64,000 bases of DNA from Streptomyces atroolivaceus (GTDB lineage: Bacteria > Actinomycetota > Actinomycetes > Streptomycetales > Streptomycetaceae), in contig NZ_JNXG01000013.1 of the NCBI RefSeq assembly GCF_000717025.1, forward strand, positions 124,001 to 188,000, given 5' to 3'. The notes beneath the pieces are model-generated. The model worked only from the letters and a program-made list of their open reading frames with translations. It had not been told where the DNA came from and did no database searches. The position numbers and the translations under genes were made by a program. This document shows, in pieces, positions 53,296 through 62,964 of this stretch. Positions within the stretch are counted from its first letter, which is position 1. Each line of letters starts with the position of its first letter.

Positions 53296-54288
53296 TCAGC
53301 TCCTGTCGGCCTTCTGCGGAGTTTCGCCGGCCTCCGACCCCGTCGCCTGCGACTCGGGATCATCGGCGTCGGCGTCCGGGGAGGAGCCCGCGCCGGAGGA
53401 GGCGTCGGCGGCCGGGGAGGAGCCTGCGCCGGAGGAGGCGTCGGCGGCCTTCTCGCCGTCCTTGGTGAGGTCCACCGCGGCCGGCTCGACGATCTCCTCG
53501 CGGCCGGGGCGCGTCCTCGCCGAGATCACGATGTACGTCACGGCGAGCGCGAACACGATGATCGCGGTCCACACGTTGAGCCGGAGGCCCAGCACGTGGT
53601 GCGCCTCGTCGACACGCAGGTACTCGATCCAGGCGCGTCCCGCGCAGTACGCCGCGACGTACAGCGCGAAGGCCCGGCCGTGTCCGAGCTTGAAGCGGCG
53701 GTCCGCCCAGACGACCAGGAGCGCGACGCCGACGCACCACAGCGACTCGTACAGGAACGTCGGGTGGTAGGTGCCCTCGACCCGGTTCGCGCCCTCGCTG
53801 ATCTTCAGCGCCCAGGGCACGTCCGTCGGCTTGCCGTACAGCTCCTGGTTGAACCAGTTGCCCCAGCGGCCGATCGCCTGGGCGAGGGCGATGCCGGGGG
53901 CCAGCGCGTCCGCCCAGGCGGGAAGCGGGATCCCACGGCGGCGGCAGCCGATCCAGGCACCGACCGCGCCGAGCGCGATCGCGCCCCAGATCCCGAGGCC
54001 GCCCTCCCAGATCTTGAAGGCGTCCACCCAGTTCTCACCGTCGCTGAAGTACAGCTGGTAGTCGGTGATCACGTGGTAGAGCCTGCCGCCGACCAGGCCG
54101 AAGGGCACGGCCCAGACGGCGATGTCGGCGACGGTGCCGGCTTTGCCGCCTCTGGCGATCCAGCGCTTGTTGCCGAACCAGACGGCGACGAAGACACCGA
54201 TGATGATGCAGAACGCGTAGCCGCGGAGCGGGATCGGGCCGAGCTCGATCACCCCGGTCGACGGGCTGGGAATGAAGGCAAGGTTCAT
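53296..54288 (-). CDS. lgt: Prolipoprotein diacylglyceryl transferase
   Basis: This 330-residue membrane enzyme transfers diacylglycerol from phosphatidylglycerol to the lipobox Cys of prolipoproteins, such as the LivK-type binding protein in this window. Seven helices are interrupted by the signature IGRWGNWFNQELYG. The opening is MNLAFIPSPSTGVIELGPIPLRGYAF. After about residue 275 the chain is a Ser/Gly/Ala/Glu-rich tail of unknown role, with a 12-residue tandem repeat. The ATG at 54288 starts a normal-length Streptomyces Lgt. The next gene upstream encodes a membrane thiol-disulfide protein. Confidence 0.95.
   Translation of the reverse strand: MNLAFIPSPSTGVIELGPIPLRGYAFCIIIGVFVAVWFGNKRWIARGGKAGTVADIAVWAVPFGLVGGRLYHVITDYQLYFSDGENWVDAFKIWEGGLGIWGAIALGAVGAWIGCRRRGIPLPAWADALAPGIALAQAIGRWGNWFNQELYGKPTDVPWALKISEGANRVEGTYHPTFLYESLWCVGVALLVVWADRRFKLGHGRAFALYVAAYCAGRAWIEYLRVDEAHHVLGLRLNVWTAIIVFALAVTYIVISARTRPGREEIVEPAAVDLTKDGEKAADASSGAGSSPAADASSGAGSSPDADADDPESQATGSEAGETPQKADRS
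53376..53447. repeat. 36-bp tandem repeat in the lgt tail
   Basis: Two 36-base units (53376-53411 and 53412-53447) encode two nearly identical 12-residue stretches of the form ADASSGAGSSPA in the Lgt C-terminus. They look like a replication-slippage product in a disordered tail. Confidence 0.8.
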
Positions 54289-54393
54289 GACGAGGTCGAC
54301 GCTACCCTGCCGGACGGGACGTACGGCAAGCCGTCCGGCAACTTCTGGATAACGGGACCCCCGGCGGAGTATCCGCCGGGACGCCCTCCCGGC

Positions 54394-55209
54394 CTACGGC
54401 GTGGCCCCGACGGTGCCCGGTTTCTTGCCCTTGTTCGCCTCTTCGACCCACTTCTTGAGGTTGGCCACGGAGATCTGCTCGTCCCCCTTCTTCGGGAAGA
54501 CCGACTCGCCGTTGAGCAGCGCGGTCGGCGTGCCCTCGAACCCGCCCTCGGTGAAGGCCTTGTTGGACTTCTCGACCCAGCCGTCGTGCGTGCCGTCCTC
54601 CACACAGCTGCGGAAGGCGGGGGTGTCCAGGCCGTCCACCTTGCCGGCCAGCTCGATCAGCTTGGCGTTGTCGCCGAAGGCGTCGTCGGTCTCCGCGGGC
54701 TGATTGCGGTAGAGGACGTCGTGGTACGGGGCGAACTTGCCGACGTCCTGGGCGCAGGCGGCCGCGTTGGCCGCGCGCAGCGACCCGCTGCCGCCGAGAT
54801 TGCCGTCGATGATCGTGGCCAGGTGGTACTCCACCTTGAGCTGTCCGCTGTCCGTGAGCTCCGTGATCGTGTCGCGGAAGGCGTTCTCGAACTGGGCACA
54901 GACCGGGCAGCGGAAGTCCTCCCAGATCGTGAGCGTGGACGGCGCGTCGTCGGCTCCGACCTGGAGGGCGAGTCCGTCCTCCCCCATCGCGCCGGACGGG
55001 GTGACGGCGGGCCCCGCTTCGCCGTCCTTCCCGCTCTTGCCGGCGTTGGCGGCGATCACGCCGATCACGGCGGCGAGCGCCAGCACTCCCACCACGGCGG
55101 TCGAGACGATCAGCGTGCGGCGGCGGCGGTCCCGCGCCCGGTCCTGCTCACGCTGCTGGACGAGCCGGTCACGCGCGGCTCTTCTTCGGTCTTGGTTCTT
55201 CTCGCTCAC
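54394..55209 (-). CDS. Membrane-anchored DsbA-like thioredoxin-fold protein
   Basis: This 271-residue protein starts with a charged cytoplasmic segment (about 1-31, rich in Arg/Glu/Gln) and a single membrane helix (about 32-55). The extracytoplasmic domain is DsbA-like, with the active-site CPVC in WEDFRCPVCAQFENAF, the helical insertion with AANAAACAQDVGKF, and the cis-Pro region GTPTALLNGESVF. Its likely role is disulfide formation or repair in exported proteins. The GTG at 55209 is chosen because the family opens MSEKNxxxRRxARD. It is next to lgt and trpA on the same strand, though the hairpin at 55223 suggests separate transcription from trp. Confidence 0.88.
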   Translation of the reverse strand: MSEKNQDRRRAARDRLVQQREQDRARDRRRRTLIVSTAVVGVLALAAVIGVIAANAGKSGKDGEAGPAVTPSGAMGEDGLALQVGADDAPSTLTIWEDFRCPVCAQFENAFRDTITELTDSGQLKVEYHLATIIDGNLGGSGSLRAANAAACAQDVGKFAPYHDVLYRNQPAETDDAFGDNAKLIELAGKVDGLDTPAFRSCVEDGTHDGWVEKSNKAFTEGGFEGTPTALLNGESVFPKKGDEQISVANLKKWVEEANKGKKPGTVGATP

Positions 55210-55222
55210 ACCGCGTGAACGA

Positions 55223-55252
55223 ACCGGGGAGGCACGTCAGCGCCTCCCCGGT
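55223..55252 (-). terminator. Hairpin after trpA
   Basis: ACCGGGGAGGC (55223-55233) pairs with GCCTCCCCGGT (55242-55252) around an 8-base loop, 33 bases beyond the trpA stop. It likely ends the trpB-trpA transcript, separating it from the DsbA-like gene. Confidence 0.85.
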
Positions 55253-55284
55253 CCCAGGTCCACCCGTACGGATGACGAGTGCTG

Positions 55285-56097
55285 TCAGCGCTTTCGAACG
55301 CCTTCGGCCAGTTCGCCCGCCAGCGCACGGACGGCGGCGAGGCCCGCGGCCTCGTCCGGGGCGTCCAGCATCCGCTTGACGAAGGCCGAGCCGACGATCA
55401 CCCCGTCGGCGAAGCCCGCGACCTGCCGGGCGTGCTCGGCGGTGGATACGCCGATGCCCACGCAGACCGGCAGGTCGGTGGTGGCGCGGGTGCGCCGCAC
55501 CAGGTCCTGGGCCTGCTCGCCTACCGATTCGCGGGTGCCGGTGACACCCATCAGCGAGGAGGCGTACACGAAACCGGAGCCCGCCGCCGTGATGGTGGCG
55601 AGGCGCGCGTCCTTGCTGCTCGGGGCGACGACGAAGACGGTGGCGAGACCGTGCTTCTCGGCGTGCTCCCTCCACAGTCCGGACTCCTGGACCGGCAGGT
55701 CGGGCAGGATGCACCCGGCGCCGCCCGCGTCGGCGAGTTCGGCGGTGAAGCGCTCCACGCCGTAGCGGTCGATCGGGTTCCAGTACGTCATGACGAGGAT
55801 CGGCGCGCCCGTCGCCTCGTGCGCCTCGCGGACCGTGCGCATGATGTCGGCGATCTTGACCCCGCCGCGCAGGGCGATGTCGTCGGCGGTCTGGATGACG
55901 GGCCCGTCGAGCACCGGGTCGCTGTGCGGGAGTCCCACCTCGATGACGTCGGCGCCGCCCGCGACGGCGGCCTTGACGGCGGCGATGCCGCCGTCGACGG
56001 TCGGGAAGCCGCCGGGCAGGTAGGCGATGAGCGCCGCCCGGTCCTCGGACGCCGCCCCGGCCAGCGTCGCTTCGAGAAGCTCTCGGTTGCCGCTCAC
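55285..56097 (-). CDS. trpA: Tryptophan synthase alpha subunit
   Basis: This 270-residue TIM-barrel enzyme cleaves indole-3-glycerol phosphate to indole, channelled to Trp[22 protein letters not shown] holds the catalytic Glu in the family's variant form, and [32 protein letters not shown] and [15 protein letters not shown] are typical. The GTG start overlaps the trpB stop (GTGA). The pathway uses chorismate from the shikimate route. The extended open frame to 56949 runs through trpB and is a shadow. Confidence 0.95.
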   Translation of the reverse strand: MSGNRELLEATLAGAASEDRAALIAYLPGGFPTVDGGIAAVKAAVAGGADVIEVGLPHSDPVLDGPVIQTADDIALRGGVKIADIMRTVREAHEATGAPILVMTYWNPIDRYGVERFTAELADAGGAGCILPDLPVQESGLWREHAEKHGLATVFVVAPSSKDARLATITAAGSGFVYASSLMGVTGTRESVGEQAQDLVRRTRATTDLPVCVGIGVSTAEHARQVAGFADGVIVGSAFVKRMLDAPDEAAGLAAVRALAGELAEGVRKR

Positions 56098-57374
56098 TTG
56101 GTGACCTCTTCCTCTCCGTCGGCCACATCGGCCTCGACGACCGCGTCGGCACCGCCGTACAGCCCGAAGTACCGCGCTGCCGTGTCCATGTCCTTGTCGC
56201 CGCGGCCGGACAGGTTGATCAGGATCAGCCCGTCCTCGCCGAGCTCCCGCCCGACCTCCAGGGCCCCGGCCAGCGCGTGCGCGCTCTCGATGGCCGGGAT
56301 GATCCCCTCGGTCCGGGAGAGGAGGCGCAGCGCCTGCATGGCGGCGTCGTCGGTGACCGCGCGGTACTCGCCGCGGCCGACGTCCTTGAGGTAGGCGTGC
56401 TCGGGGCCGATTCCCGGGTAGTCGAGCCCGGCCGAGATCGAGTACGGCTCGGTGATCTGGCCTTCCTCGTCCTGGAGGACGTAGGAGCGGGAGCCGTGCA
56501 GGATCCCGGGTTCGCCCGCGGTCAGGGTCGCCGCGTGCTCGCCGGTCTCCACGCCGTGTCCTGCGGGTTCGCAGCCGATCAGCCGGACGCCCGCGTCCGG
56601 GATGAAGGCGTGGAAGAGGCCGATGGCGTTGGAGCCGCCGCCGACGCAGGCGACGGCGGCGTCCGGCAGCCGGCCGGTGCGCTCCAGGATCTGGCGGCGG
56701 GCCTCGACGCCGATGACGCGGTGGAAGTCGCGGACCATCGCCGGGAAGGGGTGCGGCCCGGCGACGGTGCCGAAGAGGTAGTGGGTGCGGTCCACATTGG
56801 CGACCCAGTCGCGGAACGCCTCGTTGATGGCGTCCTTGAGGGTCCGGGAGCCGGACTTCACGGCGACGACCTCGGCGCCGAGCATGCGCATCCGGGCCAC
56901 GTTCAGCGCCTGGCGCTCGGTGTCGATCTCGCCCATGTAGATGGTGCACTCGAGCCCGAAGAGGGCGCAGGCGGTCGCGGTGGCGACACCGTGCTGGCCC
57001 GCTCCGGTCTCCGCGATGATGCGGGTCTTTCCCATGCGCTTGGTGAGCAGGGCCTGGCCCAGCACATTGTTGATCTTGTGCGAACCGGTGTGGTTGAGGT
57101 CCTCGCGCTTGAGGAAGACGCGGGCCCCACCCGCGTGCTCGGCGAAGCGGGCGACCTCGGTCAGCGCGCTGGGGCGGCCCGTGTAGTCGACCATGAGCGC
57201 GTTGAGCTCGGCGGCGAAGGCCGGGTCCGCCTTGGCCTTGTCGTATTCCACGGCCACCTCGTCCACGGCGGCGACCAGCGCCTCCGGGATGAACTTGCCA
57301 CCGAACGCGCCGAAGTACCCCTCGGCGCTGGGGATCAGACCCTCGGGGTCCGGGATGAAGAAGTCGGACGACAT
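56094..57374 (-). CDS. trpB: Tryptophan synthase beta subunit
   Basis: This 426-residue PLP enzyme condenses indole with serine. The PLP lysine is in [16 protein letters not shown], the phosphate-binding loop in [13 protein letters not shown], and the beta-subunit segment [16 protein letters not shown] is intact. The opening [12 protein letters not shown] and the ATG at 57374 after GAGGAG set the start; the extension to 57422 is not supported. It follows trpM at a 136-base gap and overlaps trpA. It should form the alpha2beta2 channel complex. Confidence 0.96.
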   Translation of the reverse strand: MSSDFFIPDPEGLIPSAEGYFGAFGGKFIPEALVAAVDEVAVEYDKAKADPAFAAELNALMVDYTGRPSALTEVARFAEHAGGARVFLKREDLNHTGSHKINNVLGQALLTKRMGKTRIIAETGAGQHGVATATACALFGLECTIYMGEIDTERQALNVARMRMLGAEVVAVKSGSRTLKDAINEAFRDWVANVDRTHYLFGTVAGPHPFPAMVRDFHRVIGVEARRQILERTGRLPDAAVACVGGGSNAIGLFHAFIPDAGVRLIGCEPAGHGVETGEHAATLTAGEPGILHGSRSYVLQDEEGQITEPYSISAGLDYPGIGPEHAYLKDVGRGEYRAVTDDAAMQALRLLSRTEGIIPAIESAHALAGALEVGRELGEDGLILINLSGRGDKDMDTAARYFGLYGGADAVVEADVADGEEEVTK

Positions 57375-57510
57375 GCGACGTGCTCCTCGAATCGCAACGG
57401 GTGATGTCACCGTATGCGCCATGAGCGGAGCGCCACGCCGGCCGGTGGACGGTCGGTGCGGTGGGGCGTGCGGATCCCCCTGTACGGCGGGGGGCGACGG
57501 CCGGGGCTCG

Positions 57511-57780
57511 CTACGGCGCGGACCCCGTGCGCCATCGCATGCCGTTGACCTGACCGGGCTCGTCGCCGATCACGTAGCGCACACGCCGGCCGTGCACCCG
57601 CCGGGCCGGCGCGCGGCAGCCGCGGTGCCAGAAGGGCGGCGCGCAGCGCCTCGGTTGAGGGTGGCGGAGGGAGACGGCCGGGCGGCAGCCGCGCGCCGGC
57701 GGCGCGTGCGGGTCCCGGGCGCTCGCGGCGGCGGGGCGCAGGCCCGGCCGGATGCGGGCGGCGGGACGGTCGGCGGGCAC
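57511..57780 (-). CDS. trpM: Small basic trp-cluster protein TrpM
   Basis: The frame between trpC and trpB encodes about 89 residues, ending in [20 protein letters not shown], a conserved block I associate with TrpM of Streptomyces, after a Cys/Arg-rich stretch, [15 protein letters not shown]. TrpM is described as a modulator linking tryptophan biosynthesis to growth and development. The start is uncertain. A GTG at 57780, nine bases from the trpC stop, is used, but codons between 57690 and 57780 look less conserved and the true start may lie further in. Confidence 0.6.
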   Translation of the reverse strand: MPADRPAARIRPGLRPAAASARDPHAPPARGCRPAVSLRHPQPRRCAPPFWHRGCRAPARRVHGRRVRYVIGDEPGQVNGMRWRTGSAP

Positions 57781-57788
57781 GGGTGGGT

Positions 57789-58598
57789 TCAGTTCCGTCC
57801 GTGCCGGAGGGCCGGGTGGGCGCCGGCGGCGACCAGGTCGGCGACGGCGGCCCGGGGGTCGCGGCCGGTGACCAGGGACTCTCCGACGAGCACCGAGTCC
57901 GCGCCGGCGTTGGCGTAGGCGATGAGGTCGTGCGGGCCCCGGACGCCGGACTCGGCGACCTTGACGATGTGGTCGGGGATCTCGGGGGCGACGCGGTCGA
58001 AGGTGGAGCGGTCGACCTTGAGGTCCTTGAGGTTGCGGGCGTTGACGCCGATGATCTTCGCCCCGGCGTCCACGGCGCGCTCCGCCTCCTCCTCGTCGTG
58101 TGCCTCGACGAGCGGTGTCAGGCCGATCGACTCGGCGCGCTCGATCAGGGAGACGAGCGCCTCCTGGTCGAGGGCGGCGACGATCAGCAGGGCGAGGTCG
58201 GCCCCGTAGGCCCGCGCCTCCCACAGCTGGTACGAGGTGACGATGAAGTCCTTGCGCAGGACCGGGATGTCGACCTTGGCGCGGACGGCCTCCAGGTCGG
58301 CGAGCGACCCGCCGAAGCGGCGCTCCTCGGTGAGGACCGAGATGACGGATGCCCCGCCGGCCTCGTAGTCCGCGGCGAGCGCGGCCGGGTCGGCGATGGC
58401 GGCAAGGGCCCCCTTGGAGGGGCTGGAGCGCTTGACCTCGCAGATGACGGTCACGCCCTCGCCGCGCAGGGCGGCGACTCCGTCCTTGGCCCGGGGAGCG
58501 CGCGCTGCGCGTTCCTTGAGCTCGTCGAGGCTGACACGCGCCTGCCGCTCCGCGAGGTCGGCGCGGACGCCGTCGATGATCTCGTCGAGCACACTCAC
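57789..58598 (-). CDS. trpC: Indole-3-glycerol phosphate synthase
   Basis: This 269-residue TIM barrel closes the indole ring from CdRP. The catalytic-Lys strand is [13 protein letters not shown], followed by VLRKDFIV with the second catalytic Lys and [19 protein letters not shown]-like [10 protein letters not shown] and [11 protein letters not shown] at the phosphate site. The GTG at 58598 begins [15 protein letters not shown]. It lies upstream of trpM and trpB. No trpD or trpF is adjacent; they must be elsewhere, consistent with other Streptomyces. Confidence 0.95.
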   Translation of the reverse strand: MSVLDEIIDGVRADLAERQARVSLDELKERAARAPRAKDGVAALRGEGVTVICEVKRSSPSKGALAAIADPAALAADYEAGGASVISVLTEERRFGGSLADLEAVRAKVDIPVLRKDFIVTSYQLWEARAYGADLALLIVAALDQEALVSLIERAESIGLTPLVEAHDEEEAERAVDAGAKIIGVNARNLKDLKVDRSTFDRVAPEIPDHIVKVAESGVRGPHDLIAYANAGADSVLVGESLVTGRDPRAAVADLVAAGAHPALRHGRN

Positions 58599-58711
58599 GC
58601 GAGCGGCCCCCTTCCGAAGCGGTGATGGGTACAGGATCAGCCATCTCGATGGTATCCGCAGGAGGGCTCAGGGCCCGCATCCGACGGTCCCACGTCCCAC
58701 TGACTGGTCAT

Positions 58712-59194
58712 TCACGGCGCGAGTGCCGAGCCGAAGGGCAGGTTCCTGACCACGGAGAACGCCAGCAGCAGCGCGCCGATGCCCCACCAGTAGCCGGGTG
58801 CGAGACCGATCCGCAGGTTCCGGCCCCGGCCGGCCCGGAACATCCACAGCAGCCAGACCACCGCGAAGACGGCGTAGCCGACGACGGCCAGGGCGTTGGC
58901 GCCGAGGGCCGCGGCGAGGTCACCGTGGGCGAAGGCGTGGGCGCTGCGCAGCCCGCCGCAGCCGGGGCAGAACACTCCGGTGAACCGGAGCATGGGGCAC
59001 ACCGGGTAGTGGCCGGGCTCGTTGGGGTCGACCGCGGCGACGAAACCGAAGGCGCCGACGACGGCTGCCATGACCCCCACGGGGGCGGCGAGCCGCCGCA
59101 GCCGGGAGGCCGGGGCGGGGGGCGTGTGAAGCTCCGGGCCGGGCACGGGGGCCGGGTCGGGGGCGGCGGCTGCGGGAGAGGCTGAGGCGTCCAC
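58712..59194 (-). CDS. DUF2752 membrane protein
   Basis: This 160-residue protein has a Pro/Ala-rich N-terminus and then about three hydrophobic helices. The DUF2752 signature is FTGVFCPGCGGLRSAHAFAHGDLAAAL, with a conserved CPxCG and downstream His. Function is unknown. It is conserved within actinobacterial trp neighbourhoods in my recollection. The GTG start at 59194 has only a weak RBS. A hairpin at 59221 lies upstream, separating it from the HGxxPAAW gene. Confidence 0.8.
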   Translation of the reverse strand: MDASASPAAAAPDPAPVPGPELHTPPAPASRLRRLAAPVGVMAAVVGAFGFVAAVDPNEPGHYPVCPMLRFTGVFCPGCGGLRSAHAFAHGDLAAALGANALAVVGYAVFAVVWLLWMFRAGRGRNLRIGLAPGYWWGIGALLLAFSVVRNLPFGSALAP

Positions 59195-59220
59195 GCGCCG
59201 ATTGTCCCTGGTGTCGCGGA

Positions 59221-59249
59221 GAGGCGCAGCCCGGTCCGGGCTGCGCCTC
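59221..59249 (-). terminator. Hairpin between HGxxPAAW and DUF2752 genes
   Basis: GAGGCGCAGCCCGG (59221-59234) and CCGGGCTGCGCCTC (59236-59249) form a nearly uninterrupted 14-bp inverted repeat. Tip pairs must open to form a loop. It probably terminates the upstream trpE-containing transcript on the minus strand. Confidence 0.8.
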
Positions 59250-59289
59250 GCGTCGTGTCCTGGAACCGGCGCCCTGCCGGAGGACGGTG

Positions 59290-59541
59290 TCAGGCCGTGA
59301 TCTGGGCCTGGGAGGCGCGGGCCCTGGCGGCCGCCATCTCGGGGGACTCCTTCGGCATGCCGAGGCCGGCCATCTTCATGGCGAGACCGACGACTCCGCC
59401 GAGGATGGCGACGGCGACGCCGGCCCAGAAGCCGAGCGTGTTCGCCGCGACCATGAAGAGGCCCGCGATGCAGAAGCCGATGAAGGAGATGATGACACCG
59501 GTCCAGGCGGCCGGGGTGTGTCCGTGGCTGCTGCCCGCCAT
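59290..59541 (-). CDS. HGxxPAAW-family small membrane protein
   Basis: This 83-residue protein has the family motif HGHTPAAW at residues 6-13. Two hydrophobic helices follow, GVIISFIGFCIAGLFMVAA and WAGVAVAILGGVVGLAMKM, and then a short charged tail. AAGGAG precedes the ATG at 59541. Function is unknown. It sits in the trp region as in related genomes. Confidence 0.88.
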   Translation of the reverse strand: MAGSSHGHTPAAWTGVIISFIGFCIAGLFMVAANTLGFWAGVAVAILGGVVGLAMKMAGLGMPKESPEMAAARARASQAQITA

Positions 59542-59636
59542 GAGTTGCTCCTTGTTGGTGGTGCGCTGAAGGTGATCGCTGCTGCGAAAGCTCACTGCCA
59601 TTGTCCCGCACGTGCCGGGCGACGTGAGGCTGGGGG

Positions 59637-60287
59637 TCATGCCTCGCGCGTCGGGTCCTCGCCGCGGTCCAGGGCCTTCCACAGTTCCTCGGGCCGGTCG
59701 GGGTCGGGGGCGGTGCGGGCCGCCTTGCGGGGGCGGGGGGTGCCGTCGCGTTCGTACCGTCCCGACATGGCCGGCCAGCGGCTGCCGTAGCGCAGGGCCA
59801 GCAGTCCGGCGAGCAGGATGAGCAGCCCGCCGGCCGCGGTGACGTAGGGCCAGGCGGTGTGGCTGAGCGCGTGGACGGTGGCCGCGGTGTTGCCCGTGGT
59901 CTGCGCCGCCTGCTCGTCCAGGGCCCCTCTGTCCGAGGCGCCGGCGTAGGCGCTCAGACCGGCGCCGAGGCCGCTGAGGGCCAGGAGACCGGCGACGAGC
60001 CACCGGCCGGCGCCGCGGACGGCGAACACGGCGACGAGGGCGGCCAGGCCGACGACGGCCAGGGCCGCCGGGAGGCCGGTGACGTCCTGGCCGTCGGCAC
60101 TGAGCGGCAGGGCGCCGCCGCCGACGGCGGCCTCGCCCTCGGCCCAGGTCTGTCCGGAGGCAAGGAGTACGACGGTGGCACCGGCCGCCCCGAGGAGCAG
60201 GCCGGCGGCCAGACTCCGGCGGTTTCCCGCGCTGTCGGGCGCGGAGGCGGCTCGGGCACGGGGCTGGGGTACGGGGACAGCACTCAC
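59637..60287 (-). CDS. Trp-region conserved membrane protein (TIGR02234 type)
   Basis: This 216-residue protein has four hydrophobic helices, near LAAGLLLGAAGATVVLLASGQTW, LPAALAVVGLAALVAVFAVRG, WLVAGLLALSGLGAGLSAYAG and WPYVTAAGGLLILLAGLLAL, and then a charged cytoplasmic tail. It fits the family known as trp region conserved hypothetical membrane protein. The GTG at 60287 (VSAVPVPQPRA) is chosen over GTG 60296. It lies 23 bases downstream of the trpE stop on the same strand. Role unknown. Confidence 0.85.
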   Translation of the reverse strand: MSAVPVPQPRARAASAPDSAGNRRSLAAGLLLGAAGATVVLLASGQTWAEGEAAVGGGALPLSADGQDVTGLPAALAVVGLAALVAVFAVRGAGRWLVAGLLALSGLGAGLSAYAGASDRGALDEQAAQTTGNTAATVHALSHTAWPYVTAAGGLLILLAGLLALRYGSRWPAMSGRYERDGTPRPRKAARTAPDPDRPEELWKALDRGEDPTREA

Positions 60288-60310
60288 GTACCCCACTATC
60301 CCCTACCGGC

Positions 60311-61804
60311 TCACCGCGCCCCGAGCCGGTTCGCCGTATGCACGGCCCGCAGGACCGCGGCGGCCTTGTTCCGGCACTCCGTGTCCTCGGCGGCCGGGTC
60401 GGAGTCCGCGACGACGCCCGCACCGGCCTGGACGTACGCGGTGCCGTCACGGAGCAGGGCGGTCCGGATGGCGATGGCGGTGTCGGAGTCCCCGGCGAAG
60501 TCGAGGTAGCCGACGCAGCCCCCGTACAGACCTCGGCGGCTGGGTTCGAGCTCCTCGATGATCTGCAGGGCGCGTGGCTTGGGGGCGCCGGAGAGGGTGC
60601 CCGCGGGGAAGCAGGCGGTGAGGACGTCGAAGGCGGTGCGGCCCTCGGCCACGCGTCCGGTGACGGTGGACACGATGTGCATGACGTGCGAGTACCGCTC
60701 GACCGACATGAAGTCGACGACCTCGACGCTGCCGGGGGCGCAGACCCGTCCCAGGTCGTTGCGGCCGAGGTCGACGAGCATCAGGTGCTCGGCGCGCTCC
60801 TTCGGGTCGGCGAGCAGTTCGTCGGCCAGCGCCTGGTCCTCCTGCGGTGTGGCGCCGCGGTGCCTGGTTCCGGCGATCGGATGAACCATCGCCCGGCCGT
60901 CCTCGACCTTGACGAGCGCCTCGGGGCTGGAGCCGACGACGTCGAAGCCGTCGAATCGGAAGAGGTACATGTACGGGGACGGGTTGGTGGCGCGCAGGAC
61001 CCGGTAGACGTCCAGCGCGCTCGCCGTGCACGGCGTCTCGAAGCGCTGCGAGGGGACGACCTGGAAGGCCTCGCCGGCCCTGATGCGTTCCTTGACGTCC
61101 TCGACGGCGTCCATGAACGCCTGGCCGCCCCACAGCGCGGTGTAGGGCGGGAGTTCGGAGGGCGGCAGCGCGGCGGGAGCGTTCTCCACGGGCCGGGACA
61201 GGTCGCGCTCCATGGCGTCGAGCCGGGCCACCGCGTCGGCGTACGCCTCGTCTACCCCGGTCTCCAGGTCGTTGTGGTTGATCGCGTTGGCGATCAGCAG
61301 GACGGTGCCGTCACCGTGGTCGAGCACGGCGAGGTCCGAGGTGAGCAGCATCGTGAGCTCGGGGAGCTTCAGGTCGTCGCCGCCGTGCTCGGTGATCCGC
61401 TCCAGCCGGCGTACGACGTCGTAGCCGAGGTAGCCGACCATGCCGCCGGTGAACGGCGGCAGACCGTCGCCGCCGACCAGGTCGCGGGGGGTGTGCAGGG
61501 TCTCGACGGTGGCCCGCAGCGCCTGCAGGGGGTCCCCGTCGACGGGGACGCCCACGGGCGGGGTACCGAGCCAGTGGGCCTGTCCGTCGAGGGCGGTCAG
61601 GGTGGCGGCGCTGCGCACCCCGATGAAGGAGTAGCGGGACCAGGTGCGGCCGTTCTCCGCGGATTCGAGGAGGAACGTGCCGGTGCGCTCGGCCGCGAGC
61701 TTGCGGTAGAGCCCGACCGGGGTGTCACCGTCCGCGAGGAGCCGGCGGCTGACGGGGATGACACGCCGGTCGACGGCGAGCTTTCGGAAGGTCTCGAGAT
61801 CCAT
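60311..61804 (-). CDS. trpE: Anthranilate synthase component I
   Basis: This 497-residue enzyme converts chorismate to anthranilate, using glutamine through TrpG, which is not in this window. The N-terminal [18 protein letters not shown] contains the tryptophan feedback site of the family. The catalytic domain shows [25 protein letters not shown] and [15 protein letters not shown], and ends in KAAAVLRAV. The ATG at 61804 begins [12 protein letters not shown]. HisI lies 11 bases upstream and should be co-transcribed. The frame extension to 62893 is a shadow. Confidence 0.95.
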   Translation of the reverse strand: MDLETFRKLAVDRRVIPVSRRLLADGDTPVGLYRKLAAERTGTFLLESAENGRTWSRYSFIGVRSAATLTALDGQAHWLGTPPVGVPVDGDPLQALRATVETLHTPRDLVGGDGLPPFTGGMVGYLGYDVVRRLERITEHGGDDLKLPELTMLLTSDLAVLDHGDGTVLLIANAINHNDLETGVDEAYADAVARLDAMERDLSRPVENAPAALPPSELPPYTALWGGQAFMDAVEDVKERIRAGEAFQVVPSQRFETPCTASALDVYRVLRATNPSPYMYLFRFDGFDVVGSSPEALVKVEDGRAMVHPIAGTRHRGATPQEDQALADELLADPKERAEHLMLVDLGRNDLGRVCAPGSVEVVDFMSVERYSHVMHIVSTVTGRVAEGRTAFDVLTACFPAGTLSGAPKPRALQIIEELEPSRRGLYGGCVGYLDFAGDSDTAIAIRTALLRDGTAYVQAGAGVVADSDPAAEDTECRNKAAAVLRAVHTANRLGAR

Positions 61805-61815
61805 GGCGGCTGACC

Positions 61816-62196
61816 TTATCGGGGCGCGGTGAGCGGAAGGACGTCCTTGTCGAAGCAGGTGCGGTCGCCCGTGTGGCAGGCGGCACCGGTCTGGTCGACC
61901 TTCACCAGGACCGTGTCGGCGTCGCAGTCCAGCGCGACGGACCTGACCTGCTGGACGTGGCCGGAGGTGTCCCCCTTGACCCAGTACTCCTGGCGGCTGC
62001 GGGACCAGTAGGTGCAGCGGCCCGTGGTGAGGGTGCGGTGCAGCGCCTCGTCGTCCATCCAGCCGAGCATGAGCACCTCTCCGGTGTCGTACTGCTGGGC
62101 GATGGCCGGGACCAGTCCGTCGGGTCCGCGCTTGAGGCGGGCGGCGACGGCCGGGTCGAGATTGCTGGCAGGCGTGGTGCCGGGCGTGCTGGTCAT
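61816..62196 (-). CDS. hisI: Phosphoribosyl-AMP cyclohydrolase
   Basis: This 126-residue enzyme performs the third step of histidine biosynthesis. Metal-binding residues are in [29 protein letters not shown]: the DxDxD magnesium motif and the three zinc cysteines. The earlier [16 protein letters not shown] and [16 protein letters not shown] are diagnostic. ATG 62196 is used; ATG 62205 is an in-frame option. It is immediately upstream of trpE and shares a divergent gap of 85 bases with the gene at 62282. Confidence 0.95.
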   Translation of the reverse strand: MTSTPGTTPASNLDPAVAARLKRGPDGLVPAIAQQYDTGEVLMLGWMDDEALHRTLTTGRCTYWSRSRQEYWVKGDTSGHVQQVRSVALDCDADTVLVKVDQTGAACHTGDRTCFDKDVLPLTAPR

Positions 62197-62281
62197 GCGC
62201 CCCATTGTGCCGCGCCCGGCGGCGCCTTCCGGCAGTGCGTCCACTGGGCGGACCGAGGTCGGCGGTCGTACGCTGGCGGGC

Positions 62282-62914
62282 ATGTCGACCCATGCGAAGC
62301 GTGAACGTCTTCTGCTCGCCGACCTGTTGGAAGCGGCGGGTCCCGAGGCTCTGACCCTGTGCAACGGCTGGAAGACCCGTGACCTGGCCGCCCATGTCGT
62401 GGTGCGTGAACGCCGTGCTGACGCGGCGGGCGGGATCATGCTGGGGCCCCTGAAGAACCGGCTGGAGCGGGTGCAGGCCGAATTCGCCGCCAAGCCGTAC
62501 GAGGAACTGATCCAGCTCATCCGTACGGGTCCGCCGCGCTTCTCGCCCTTCGGCCTGAAGCAGCTGGACGAGGCTGCCAACACCGTCGAGTTCTACATCC
62601 ACGCGGAGGACGTGCGCCGCGCCCAGCCCGACTGGTCGCAGCGCGAACTCGATCCGGTGTTCGCCGACGTGCTGTGGTCCCGCACCGAGCGGACGGCCCG
62701 GATGCTGGGCCGCCGGGCCCCGGTGGGCCTGGTGCTGCGCCGCCCGGACGGCCAGACGGTGGTCGCCCACAAGGGCACCCCGGTGGTGACGGTCACCGGG
62801 GAACCGGGTGAGCTGCTGCTGTTCGCGGCGGGACGGCAGGACGCGGCGCGGGTGGAGCTGGACGGCGACAAGGACGCGCTGGCCCGGTTGCACACGGCCG
62901 AGCTCGGCCTGTAG
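62282..62914 (+). CDS. TIGR03085-type metal-binding protein (mycothiol isomerase N-terminal fold)
   Basis: This 210-residue protein has a DinB-like four-helix N-terminal domain. Segments are [41 protein letters not shown] and later [21 protein letters not shown], with His residues positioned to bind a metal as in mycothiol-dependent maleylpyruvate isomerases. It may use mycothiol in detoxification, but the substrate is unknown. The ATG at 62282 is set by the conserved opening [12 protein letters not shown]. It is divergent from hisI. Confidence 0.87.
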   Translation: MSTHAKRERLLLADLLEAAGPEALTLCNGWKTRDLAAHVVVRERRADAAGGIMLGPLKNRLERVQAEFAAKPYEELIQLIRTGPPRFSPFGLKQLDEAANTVEFYIHAEDVRRAQPDWSQRELDPVFADVLWSRTERTARMLGRRAPVGLVLRRPDGQTVVAHKGTPVVTVTGEPGELLLFAAGRQDAARVELDGDKDALARLHTAELGL

Positions 62915-62964
62915 CCCGGGGCCCGCGGCGGGCGGGCCCCGGGAAGCGCACCCGTGCCGGCCTC

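Noticed and set aside
61805..62281. trp attenuation leader upstream of trpE
   Set aside because: The 11 bases between hisI and trpE leave no room, and no Trp-rich leader peptide was seen before hisI.
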